DNA of 64,000 bases, taken from NCBI GenBank assembly GCA_964533735.1, contig CAZHMD010000002.1, positions 1-64,000 of the forward strand, read 5' to 3'. Origin of the DNA: UBA6107 sp964533735 (GTDB lineage Bacteria > Chloroflexota > Anaerolineae > Anaerolineales > Anaerolineaceae). The position numbers were made by a program, and so were the translations under genes. Positions within the stretch are counted from its first letter, which is position 1; each line of letters opens with the position of its first letter. Below, one piece after another: positions 1 to 7,216 of this stretch. Under the pieces are notes generated by a model. That model did no database searches. It was not told the origin of the DNA and was given only the letters and a program-made list of their open reading frames with translations.

Positions 1-2
1 GT

Positions 3-1052
3 GACCTGCCCGATGTGGTCATGGCTTATACCAACTCTCTTGCAGACTGGTACGGGGTTGAATCCATTGTTGATCTGAATCCCTATATCGCTGACCCGGT
101 ATACGGGTTGACCGCCGAGCAACTGGCTGATCTCTACCCGCACCTCAAAGCCGCCGGCTCCACCCCTGACGGCGCCTGGGTGGCCTACCCGATGACACAA
201 TCTGCCAACGTCCTGGTCTACAATTTCACCTGGGCAGAAGAACTCGGCTTCGCCAATCCCCCGACGACCTCAGCTGAACTCAAAGAGATCTCCTGCGCAG
301 CCGCAGCGGCCAATACCACCCGGGGCGGCGACTTTGCCGGTACCGGTGGTTTGGTTTACTATCCAAACGCGACCAACTGGCTGCACTTCCTATATGCCTT
401 TGGCGGCAAAGAACTCAATGATGCCAGCGATGCCTACGATTTCAATTCACAGGCTGCCATAGACGCCTCCATGTTTATCCTGGATCTGAAGAAAGATGGT
501 TGTGTCTGGCAGACCGAGAGCTATCCCAATCCTGAGCAAGGACAGCGCAAGGCATTGATCACGATGAGCTCAACCGCTGGTGCGCCTTACTATGCCGCCG
601 CCTTCGAAGAAGCTGCCAACCTTGATAAATGGGGTTGGATCGCTGCACCCGGCCCGGATGGGAAACTGGCTGTGGATGCCTTCCAGCAGATGCTGGGTGT
701 CGTCCCGAGCACCGAGGAAGAGCAGTTAGCTTCCTGGGTCTTCATTAAATGGCTGACCTCACCCGAGATCCAGGCTCGCTGGGTAAAGATCAGCGGATAC
801 TATGGAACGCAGGTTTCCACTGAAGCCTTACTGGCTGACTACGCAACCGAGAACCCGGTTTGGGCTTCTGGCGTAGCATTAGCTGCCATCGGACCCTCAG
901 AACCCCAGACCTTCACTGCCTGGTCTTCTGTCCGCCGCGCCATCAATGATGCCGCTGCTGAATTGTGGAATGCCGCAGATGAAGCAGCAGTAGTTGCCAT
1001 CCTCGAAGCACTCACCACCGAGGCCAATGCGCTGGTTGCTGAAGTACAATAA
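3..1052 (+). CDS. ABC transporter sugar-binding protein, 5'-truncated
   Basis: C-terminal part of an extracellular solute-binding protein of the family 1 (maltose/multiple-sugar) type, which delivers a sugar to an ABC importer at the outer face of the membrane. The frame is open from base 3, so the real start, the lipoprotein signal and the first lobe lie outside the window. The visible part begins with a typical DLPDVVMAYTN segment, then GAWVAYPMTQSANVLVYN (the hinge and ligand-contact region of this family), and ends with a W-rich segment and an alanine-rich terminal helix. Partner permease genes are not in the window. A strong terminator follows, so this is the last gene of its operon or stands alone. 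The sugar cannot be told from sequence. Confidence 0.85.
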   Translation, partial: DLPDVVMAYTNSLADWYGVESIVDLNPYIADPVYGLTAEQLADLYPHLKAAGSTPDGAWVAYPMTQSANVLVYNFTWAEELGFANPPTTSAELKEISCAAAAANTTRGGDFAGTGGLVYYPNATNWLHFLYAFGGKELNDASDAYDFNSQAAIDASMFILDLKKDGCVWQTESYPNPEQGQRKALITMSSTAGAPYYAAAFEEAANLDKWGWIAAPGPDGKLAVDAFQQMLGVVPSTEEEQLASWVFIKWLTSPEIQARWVKISGYYGTQVSTEALLADYATENPVWASGVALAAIGPSEPQTFTAWSSVRRAINDAAAELWNAADEAAVVAILEALTTEANALVAEVQ

Positions 1053-1081
1053 CCTGTAAGTAAACAGTTCGAAGTAACATA

Positions 1082-1113
1082 CAACCTCCAGGGTTTCCCT
1101 GGAGGTTGTTTTT
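1082..1113 (+). terminator. Rho-independent terminator after the binding-protein gene
   Basis: A perfect 12-bp stem (CAACCTCCAGGG at 1082-1093 with CCCTGGAGGTTG at 1097-1108) closes a 3-nt TTT loop and is followed by five T. It starts 29 bp after the stop codon of the sugar-binding protein. Confidence 0.93.
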
Positions 1114-1152
1114 AAAAATCACGGTCTTCAAGAAGTAATAATTTAATCTCAA

Positions 1153-2187
1153 TTATGTGAGCGCTTTACGTAAATCACCATGTGTGTGTTTTAACACCCG
1201 TAATGCGCGCAAGGTTACCCATTTGTTGGGTTTACCCTTCGCTCCATAATTCCCCCAGATTTTGCCGGCATAATCATAATCCAGCTTCCAGCGATGATGG
1301 TCATCCTGTTTTTGGCGGATCAGTTCAAGCGTAGGCGCAATCCGCGGATCAGAGCCGTAACCCAGGTTGGTCAGTGCTTCTGCGACCTGAAGCAAATCTG
1401 TAACGTAGAAAACCGGAAATCCAAATAACCACCAATCCCGGCTGGGTGGTTTTCCAGATACTGGTGCCCAACCGGCTGTGGTAGGCTCTATACTGAAAAA
1501 GAAATCCACCGCCCTTTGAATCGCCCGGTCCATTAATGGGGTTCGCTCGGCAGGTGTTAATTGTCCGAGGGCTAATGCAACTTTAGTGGCACCCCATGCA
1601 CAGGGACCATAGTTCGCCCCACACTGGAAATCAGGTCCGCACTTGTAGGCGTAATAACGGACCGGTGCGGCCTTATCCTCTTTGGGGGCAATGCCTTCCC
1701 CTGTAACCGTCCGTGCCATCCAATCATAGGGTTGCGCCAGGCGGGTTTGGTCAACCCCCAGTTCGCGCAGTGCCCAGCACATGTTTCCCTGCAGGCAGTC
1801 TATCGTATATGAAGGAGCACCCGACGCAGAGAATTGTCCGCCTGGAGTTAATGCATGCTCAATGAAGTAATCGCAGGCATTCTCAATCCTGGAATCTTGT
1901 TTTATTGAAGCACCCAATTGCGCCAAAAGGATGAGGGACCATACTGTGGATTTGTACTTCGGACCATAACCGGGTCCAGCTTTCATCCAGAACCCAGTTT
2001 CGTCCATGTGCGAAAGCACAGTGGCGATCGGACCATGTTCATGGGCATCCTTTCGGGCTGTTACCAACTCCTTATCGTCGGTCCGCAGATCAAGGAGGTC
2101 ACGCAAAGCCAGGTAGCGGACTCCCGGAGATTCCTCCTCCAGCAACCACGAGATTCCTTTTTCATTCATAAGATCAGTAATTGTCAT
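1153..2187 (-). CDS. Hypothetical protein, likely alpha/alpha-toroid (squalene-cyclase/prenyltransferase-like) fold
   Basis: A 344-residue cytoplasmic protein without signal peptide or membrane segment. I start it at the ATG at 2187 (MTITDLMNEKG) because GGTGGAGGT lies just upstream; an in-frame ATG further out at 2220 lacks such a site. The sequence is a series of amphipathic helix pairs with aromatic and Gly-Pro turns (GFWMKAGPGYGPKYKSTVWS; YTIDCLQGNMCWALRELG; NYGPCAWGATKVALALG), the style of terpenoid-cyclase/prenyltransferase toroids. I see neither the DxDD nor the QW motifs of real squalene cyclases, so the enzyme class is not supported. Several cysteines cluster near the centre (YKCGPDFQCGANYGPC) and could bind a metal. 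Function unknown. Confidence 0.6.
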   Translation of the reverse strand: MTITDLMNEKGISWLLEEESPGVRYLALRDLLDLRTDDKELVTARKDAHEHGPIATVLSHMDETGFWMKAGPGYGPKYKSTVWSLILLAQLGASIKQDSRIENACDYFIEHALTPGGQFSASGAPSYTIDCLQGNMCWALRELGVDQTRLAQPYDWMARTVTGEGIAPKEDKAAPVRYYAYKCGPDFQCGANYGPCAWGATKVALALGQLTPAERTPLMDRAIQRAVDFFFSIEPTTAGWAPVSGKPPSRDWWLFGFPVFYVTDLLQVAEALTNLGYGSDPRIAPTLELIRQKQDDHHRWKLDYDYAGKIWGNYGAKGKPNKWVTLRALRVLKHTHGDLRKALT

Positions 2188-2273
2188 TTGAACCTCCACC
2201 TTCATGAATGAACCATACATATTTGGTTATGAATGTTGGACACGATTTACCTTGTTAGTTGGTTTATGTATTA

Positions 2274-2302
2274 ATTATATAATCGGAAACAAGCGGTCCT
2301 CA
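2274..2302 (-). promoter_or_regulatory. Possible promoter of the alpha-toroid gene
   Basis: On the minus strand a perfect TATAAT (2274-2279) lies about 85 bp before the start codon. The hexamer 17 bp upstream, TGAGGA, matches the -35 consensus poorly, so this is a -10-only prediction. Confidence 0.35.
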
Positions 2303-2374
2303 TGCATTCTACTCACCAACCTTCCAATCAGATGCAGAATATATAAATCCTTTGTTAACATTAGTAAAAATAAC

Positions 2375-2403
2375 TTGACATCACCAATTCGACCCCGTAT
2401 ACT
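2375..2403 (+). promoter_or_regulatory. Sigma-70-type promoter of the riboswitch-ATPase unit
   Basis: A perfect TTGACA (2375-2380) and TATACT (2398-2403) are separated by exactly 17 bp. Transcription should begin near 2410, immediately before the riboswitch aptamer, giving a leader of about 150 nt for the P-type ATPase. Confidence 0.85.
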
Positions 2404-2410
2404 TTTATTG

Positions 2411-2530
2411 TGATTGGGGAGTAGCGTTCCTGAAAAGGAATGGGTTATCGTCATGACGGATGAAATTCCCGGTAGCCCTTATGAGCAATACATATGCGAG
2501 ACCAATACATATTGATGTATTGGTTTTTTT
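2411..2530 (+). promoter_or_regulatory. yybP-ykoY (Mn2+-sensing) riboswitch with transcriptional expression platform
   Basis: The leader carries both conserved ends of the yybP-ykoY aptamer: GGGGAGTAGC at 2416-2425 and GCGAGACC at 2496-2503. Between them are a short hairpin (TTCC/GGAA), a GGG/CCC-closed segment containing CGTCATGACG, and a second hairpin near GCAATACATATGC. The closing helix can form from ATTGG (2413-2417) and CCAAT (2502-2506). The same CCAAT also belongs to the terminator stem at 2501-2524, so aptamer closure and termination exclude each other. This layout predicts an ON switch: metal closes the aptamer and the terminator cannot form. The family is known to sense Mn2+ and to precede Mn2+ exporters and P-type ATPases. 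Confidence 0.88.
2501..2530 (+). terminator. Riboswitch-controlled terminator
   Basis: ACCAATACAT (2501-2510) pairs perfectly with ATGTATTGGT (2515-2524) around an ATTG loop, and the T tract runs 2524-2530. The 5' arm overlaps the last strand of the riboswitch P1 helix, which marks it as the expression platform and not an end-of-gene signal. Confidence 0.88.
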
Positions 2531-2559
2531 AATTCACAAGTTGATCTAGGAGGTTCACC

Positions 2560-5310
2560 ATGACGGTGAAATGGTTTGCACTAAATAGTCAAGAGGTTGT
2601 TAAAGAGATCGAAAGTGATCTGCAACACGGGTTGTCCAACGCAGAAATTTCGGAACGATTAACCAAATATGGCCCGAACGAATTGATAGACCGGGGGACA
2701 AAAAGCCCATGGAAGATCCTTTTGGAACAGCTGACCGGAACCATGGTGGTTATCCTCATCATTTCCGCAGTGATCACCTTCTTTTTGAAAGAATACAAAG
2801 ACGCCATTGCCATCCTGGTGATCGTCATCCTCAACTCCATCCTGGGCTTTACACAGGAAAACAAGGCTGAAAAAGCCATGGCAGCCTTAAAGAAAATGGC
2901 TATCCCAAAGGTGCGCGTACGGCGTGACGGCAAGATCAGTGAAGTCCGCTCACAGGATCTGGTCCCGGGAGACATTGTCTTCCTTGAGGCGGGCAATTCA
3001 GTTCCAGCTGATGGCAGTTTGCTGGAGAATGCCAACCTGCGCGTGCAGGAAGCAGTGCTGACCGGGGAATCCGAACCAATAGAGAAAAACCTGGAGGTTA
3101 CGAAAAAGGAAAATCCCCCCCTGGGTGACCAGCATAATCGCGTGTTCATGGGAACGATAGTTTCATACGGCCGCGGGACGATGGTGGTTACCGAAACCGG
3201 CATGCAGACTGAACTGGGCAAGATCGCCGAGATGATGCAGTCGGTAGGACAGGAGTCAACGCCTCTACAGAAGCGCTTATCCCAACTGGGGAAGACCCTG
3301 GCGTTCGCTGCCCTTGCGATCGTTGTTGTTGTATTCGCAATCGGGTTACTTCGCAATGAGGACCCCCGTACCATGTTCCTGACCGCCATCAGTATGGCTG
3401 TGGCTGCTGTTCCGGAAGGTCTCCCGGCTGTGGTGACAATTGCGCTAGCATTTGGTGCACAGCGCATGCTCAAACGCAACGCATTGATCCGCAAGTTACC
3501 AGCAGTGGAAACACTTGGATCGGTCACTACTATCTGTTCTGACAAGACCGGAACATTAACCGAAAACCGCATGACAGTGACCCTGGTAGATGTAGCCGGC
3601 AACCGCCTGGATCTGCAGGAGACACTTAAGGATTACAGCCCGACGTTGAGTAATGCCGAATCCGTCTCCCCAATAATTGATGATGACAGCGGTGTTGCCA
3701 TCATGCTGACTGGCGGAGCACTGTGCAATGATGCAATACTGGAAAAGACCGAAGAAGGCTACACAATGGTCGGCGATCCGACCGAGGGAGCACTAGTGGT
3801 TGCTGCCGTGCGAGCCGGGTTATGGAAGGAAGAACTGGAAAAAGCCCTCCCGCGTGTAGCAGAACTGCCATTTGATTCAGAGCGCAAACGCATGACCACC
3901 CTTCACCAGATCAAGTCACCGGATGAATTGCCACACTCATTACAGAAATTAATGGCATCACCAGCCTTTGGAAAAGACTCGGCGTTTATCGCAGTCACCA
4001 AGGGAGCCGTTGATGGGCTGCTGGAAATCTCCAACCGCGTTTGGACGGATGACCGGGTGGTTGATCTTGATGAAGAGTGGCGCGAACGCATCACGGACGC
4101 TAATAATAATCTTGCCCTCAAGGGTATGCGTGTTCTGGGGGTGGCTTTCCGCCAATGTACACGGACGGAAAGGGATCAGAGTTGCGGACTACTCGAAGAA
4201 GAGTTGATCTTCGTCGGCATGTTTGCCATGATCGACCCGGCACGCTCTGAAGTGAAGGCGGCTGTTGCAGAAGCCAAAGCTGCAGGGATCCGGTCGATCA
4301 TGATCACCGGTGACCATCCACTGACCGCTGTATATATTGCCAGGGAGTTAGGGATTTCCGACAATGCCGAGGTGATCACCGGAGTGGAACTGGCGAAAAT
4401 GGACTCCGCGACGCTGAAGGAGAGGGTGAAAACTACCTCGGTGTTCGCCCGCGTCTCCCCTGAACATAAATTGAATATCGTCCAGGCATTGCAGGAACTT
4501 GGAGAGATCGTGGCCATGACCGGTGACGGGGTGAATGATGCCCCTGCCCTCAAACGCGCGGATATCGGCGTTGCCATGGGCATTACCGGTACGGATGTTT
4601 CCAAGGAAGCCGCTGATATGGTACTTCTGGATGATAATTTTGCCACGATTGTCTCCGCAGTGCGCGAAGGCCGGCGCATCTACGAGAATATTCGTAAATT
4701 CATCAAGTACACCATGACCTCCAACTTTGGAGAGATCGTGGTTATGCTGGTGGGACCTTTTGTTGGTTTGGGACTCCCGCTGCTGCCGCTGCAGATCCTG
4801 TGGGTGAACCTGGTGACAGACGGCCTGCCCGGGCTGGCGCTTACCCAGGAACCTGCCGAACCCGGCATCATGCATCGCCCGCCGCGCAGTCCCAAGGAAC
4901 AGATCTTCAGCCGCGGACTGGGTGTGGACGTGCTATGGATCGGAGCACTGATGGGAATTGTCTCCCTCCTGGTGGGTTTGTGGGCTTATAACTTCAATCA
5001 TGCCTTTGCCTGGCAGACCATGATCTTCACCACCCTGACCATGGCGCAGATGGGCAATGCGTTAGCCACCCGGTCTGAAAGCCAGACCTTATTCCAGGCA
5101 GGATTGTTCACCAATAAGACCTTGCTGGGGGCGGTGTTACTCACCTTTGGATTGCAGATGGCGGTGGTCTACATTCCGTTTTTACAGGGGATCTTCAAGA
5201 CACAGTCCCTCAGCCTGATGGAACTCGGTATCAGCCTGGCAGCCAGCCTGGTGGTGCTGATCAGTATCGATATAGTGAAACTGATAAAGCATAGAGGAAA
5301 GAAAGGTTAA
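2560..5310 (+). CDS. P-type cation-transporting ATPase (P2-type), probable Mn2+/Ca2+ exporter
   Basis: A full-length 916-residue membrane pump that couples ATP hydrolysis to cation export. Domains in order: N-terminal cation-ATPase domain; two membrane helices near residues 55-95; actuator domain with TGES (about 168-171); M3-M4 with the ion-site PEGLP (about 285-289); phosphorylation site CSDKTGTLTENR with Asp328; nucleotide-binding domain; TGDGVNDAP hinge (about 655); and six C-terminal helices with NLVTDGLP in M6. This architecture matches the SERCA/PMR1-like P2A group. The start is clear: TAGGAGGT lies 6 bp before ATG. It is the only gene behind the yybP-ykoY riboswitch, so Mn2+ efflux is the most likely job; Ca2+ transport remains possible because the two ions share this subfamily. 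Confidence 0.92.
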   Translation: MTVKWFALNSQEVVKEIESDLQHGLSNAEISERLTKYGPNELIDRGTKSPWKILLEQLTGTMVVILIISAVITFFLKEYKDAIAILVIVILNSILGFTQENKAEKAMAALKKMAIPKVRVRRDGKISEVRSQDLVPGDIVFLEAGNSVPADGSLLENANLRVQEAVLTGESEPIEKNLEVTKKENPPLGDQHNRVFMGTIVSYGRGTMVVTETGMQTELGKIAEMMQSVGQESTPLQKRLSQLGKTLAFAALAIVVVVFAIGLLRNEDPRTMFLTAISMAVAAVPEGLPAVVTIALAFGAQRMLKRNALIRKLPAVETLGSVTTICSDKTGTLTENRMTVTLVDVAGNRLDLQETLKDYSPTLSNAESVSPIIDDDSGVAIMLTGGALCNDAILEKTEEGYTMVGDPTEGALVVAAVRAGLWKEELEKALPRVAELPFDSERKRMTTLHQIKSPDELPHSLQKLMASPAFGKDSAFIAVTKGAVDGLLEISNRVWTDDRVVDLDEEWRERITDANNNLALKGMRVLGVAFRQCTRTERDQSCGLLEEELIFVGMFAMIDPARSEVKAAVAEAKAAGIRSIMITGDHPLTAVYIARELGISDNAEVITGVELAKMDSATLKERVKTTSVFARVSPEHKLNIVQALQELGEIVAMTGDGVNDAPALKRADIGVAMGITGTDVSKEAADMVLLDDNFATIVSAVREGRRIYENIRKFIKYTMTSNFGEIVVMLVGPFVGLGLPLLPLQILWVNLVTDGLPGLALTQEPAEPGIMHRPPRSPKEQIFSRGLGVDVLWIGALMGIVSLLVGLWAYNFNHAFAWQTMIFTTLTMAQMGNALATRSESQTLFQAGLFTNKTLLGAVLLTFGLQMAVVYIPFLQGIFKTQSLSLMELGISLAASLVVLISIDIVKLIKHRGKKG

Positions 5311-5396
5311 CCTCTAAGAGGATTGAATCCTGGTAATACTCCAGGGGCGAATATTTGAAAGTGACCGATCCAGTCTACCGTTCAAACAGTAAAGTT

Positions 5397-5438
5397 AAAA
5401 AGACGAGATTCTTGTTTTTCAGAGAATCTCGCCTTTTC
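5397..5438 (+). terminator. Terminator after the ATPase gene
   Basis: CGAGATTCT (5404-5412) pairs with AGAATCTCG (5423-5431); A-rich sequence precedes the stem and CCTTTTC follows it. It may act on both strands, which would also insulate the minus-strand genes arriving from 5603. Confidence 0.7.
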
Positions 5439-5602
5439 AATTTACATTCCAATTATTACATTTTAAGGAGTGATTTTGGATTTCAATACCAATAACTAAG
5501 TCGTTTGGAGAAGGGCGTCGTTCACCGTCGATTCACTTTACATGCGTTTCGTTGAAGGGAAAGATATTTTCGAGCGCAGGAAGCTGGTTTTCCCTCACTG
5601 AA

Positions 5603-6055
5603 TCACGTAAAGAGTTCTGTGAGTGGACTGGAATTGGAATGTCTTTTCTTTTGTTGAATCGAAGATACCAGGGATGAAGTTTCCCCTATGGATTCGTTCG
5701 TAGGATTGGTATCTATAATTGAGGTTTGAGTCGAATTGGTAGTATCGGCATATGTAGGGTATTCTGGAAGTGGATTTTGAGATTCGACTTTTAAATCAGA
5801 TCTTTGATTAGCATATGATTGTTTATGGATATTGTCATCATAGAATCTGACTTGAATTATTTTATACTCCCGATACAATCCTTGCATTTGAAGATGGCTT
5901 AGTTCAGATTGCGTCACTTCTTTACCATCAGGGAGTGTGACCTTCCGTCTCTCATCGAGTACGCGATAGAAGACAGGTTTAAGTTTTGGGGCTAAACTGT
6001 CTTCCAATTTTTTAATCCTAGATTCCAATCGCCTAATTCTTGTACTGTATGACAT
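5603..6055 (-). CDS. Hypothetical protein with N-terminal coiled coil
   Basis: A 150-residue protein of unknown function. The first 22 residues (RIRRLESRIKKLEDSL) form a heptad-type basic/acidic helix likely to be a coiled coil. A middle part (residues 25-80) has mixed alpha/beta character, and the last 70 residues are polar and rich in Ser, Thr and Asn, probably disordered. No signal peptide is present. Its start overlaps the 3' end of the broken HTH gene by 23 bp, so the two were one transcription unit. With its partner disrupted, this gene may also be decaying. Confidence 0.45.
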   Translation of the reverse strand: MSYSTRIRRLESRIKKLEDSLAPKLKPVFYRVLDERRKVTLPDGKEVTQSELSHLQMQGLYREYKIIQVRFYDDNIHKQSYANQRSDLKVESQNPLPEYPTYADTTNSTQTSIIDTNPTNESIGETSSLVSSIQQKKRHSNSSPLTELFT

Positions 6056-6422
6056 CCAACCTCTTTTCCAATTCAGACACCTTGTTCTCGAGAAGGAAGG
6101 ACTCGTGCAACTGAAGGACTTTGCTCAAGATAAGATCAGCTGCGCGGATCCGCCCATAGGCTGGTGTATTGGGATCATCCAGCGTCTTTTCCAGGACGAT
6201 TAAAGCCTTTTCGGCCAGGTTCATTAATCGCTGACTTGCTTCCTCAGCGATTGCCGTAGAAGCAAGAATTAGCGCAGCCTTGAAGTTCGTATCATCTTGC
6301 TTCCAGGTGTATATCGTTTAACGGGAAACTCCGGCAGCATCAGCAGCCTGGGAGACGTTGCCAGTGGAAATCAGCACTTCTAATGCTTTGTTCTGGTTAA
6401 TCGTTAGATTGTCATCAGTCAT
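6033..6422 (-). pseudogene. Small helix-turn-helix protein interrupted by an in-frame TAA
   Basis: Read from the ATG at 6422, the frame encodes a helix-turn-helix opening with VSQAADAAGVSR, meets TAA at 6318-6320 (codon 35), and continues without shift as TIYTWKQDDTNFKAAL and a helical tail ending at 6033. Both sides clearly belong to one domain of about 129 residues, of the kind found in small phage-terminase-like or transposase-like DNA-binding proteins. The stop falls at the first residue of the recognition helix. Re-initiation at the internal ATG at 6224 would give only the C-terminal helices. A sequencing error or stop-codon readthrough cannot be excluded. Confidence 0.65.
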
Positions 6423-7146
6423 CTTATCTCGATTGGTAAAGAACAATAATTCTATGATTAATTATAGCAGAACATTTCTTCTAATTCAATTCCATACAAG
6501 ATCCGGAATAGTTCAATCATTCAAGTATTTTTACTACAGCGTTAATTACCTCTGCCTCATTAACTCGCTTGACATTTCTTGACACTTATTGACATTTTTA
6601 GGTATTTATAGACATCCTTGGTATTTTTTGTTACTTCCAGGTATTACTACTACCCCCTATTAACTATAGATGAACCGTCTTACTTCGATGTAGATTGGCA
6701 TTTTGATAGACCTGGACGACTATGCGAAATTGCCGTGAGGGTCAATCAGGCTAGAGTCTTAGGCTATGGTTCCAGATGGGCATAGGTTGATCTGATTTAT
6801 CATTATATCTATGCGCATATTTTTTGTGTTAATCCTGGGGGTAAAACCCTCCCCTCCTCTAGGCTAGGGATCGCTGCAATCCCGGTTTGCATAATTGTTA
6901 GAATTCCATACAGTTTTTATGACATTTTTACTTGACATTGGGCATTAGGTAATGTAATCTTATTTAGACCGTACAAGATACATTATTAATAGTGGGAATT
7001 GGTGGATGCCTTTAGGTATTTCCACCTATAAAATACTCTTGGATTAGGGGGTCTAAAAAATTTTGTCTCACATTTGTCAATTGAAACTTGGGGTAGGCTG
7101 CTGAAATGCAGTCATTTTTGGTTTAAATATTTAGGAGAGGGAGGAA
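6423..7146. other. Intergenic spacer, AT-rich, no clear gene
   Basis: About 720 bp between the broken HTH gene and the leader ORF of the giant beta-helix gene. I see no convincing protein or RNA gene. It contains the phased short repeats at 6569-6645, a TTGACA at 6932-6937 with TGTAAT 15 bp downstream (6953-6958) that is a weak promoter candidate for the giant gene, and a GGGGGTAAAACCCTCCCC stretch near 6837 that could form a small hairpin. Confidence 0.5.
6569..6645 (+). repeat. Phased short direct repeats (TTGACA x3, GGTATT x3)
   Basis: TTGACA occurs at 6569, 6579 and 6589, exactly 10 bp apart, so all three copies face the same side of the helix. They are followed by GGTATT at 6601, 6620 and 6640, about 20 bp apart. 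Helical phasing is typical of tandem sites for a DNA-binding protein. No protein can be assigned. Confidence 0.5.
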
Positions 7147-7203
7147 ATGCACAAATGCTTACGGAACGTGTACTCATTGTTAATCAAGTCAAATTCCATT
7201 TAG
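7147..7203 (+). CDS. Candidate 18-residue leader peptide upstream of the giant protein
   Basis: ATG at 7147 follows a strong ribosome-binding site (GGAGAGGGAGGAA) and opens an 18-codon frame (MHKCLRNVYSLLIKSNSI) ending in TAG at 7203, 13 bp before the giant gene's start. The two frames differ, so it is not an N-terminal extension. The ribosome-binding site is better than the giant gene's own (GAGAGGAACAGAAG), which fits translational coupling. Without conservation data it remains a candidate. Confidence 0.35.
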   Translation: MHKCLRNVYSLLIKSNSI

Positions 7204-7216
7204 AGAGGAACAGAAG

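Noticed and set aside
2589..3602. Long minus-strand open frame opposite the P-type ATPase gene
   Set aside because: It lies entirely antisense to a gene with clear family motifs, has Ser/Arg/Thr-rich low-quality composition and no ribosome-binding site.
6569..6645. Possible CRISPR array
   Set aside because: The repeat units are 6 bp with 4-14 bp spacers; no repeat-spacer structure and no cas gene.
6780..7146. Possible c-di-GMP or other riboswitch before the giant beta-helix gene
   Set aside because: The long untranslated region invited this, but I found none of the conserved core elements of the c-di-GMP-I class and no terminator pair.
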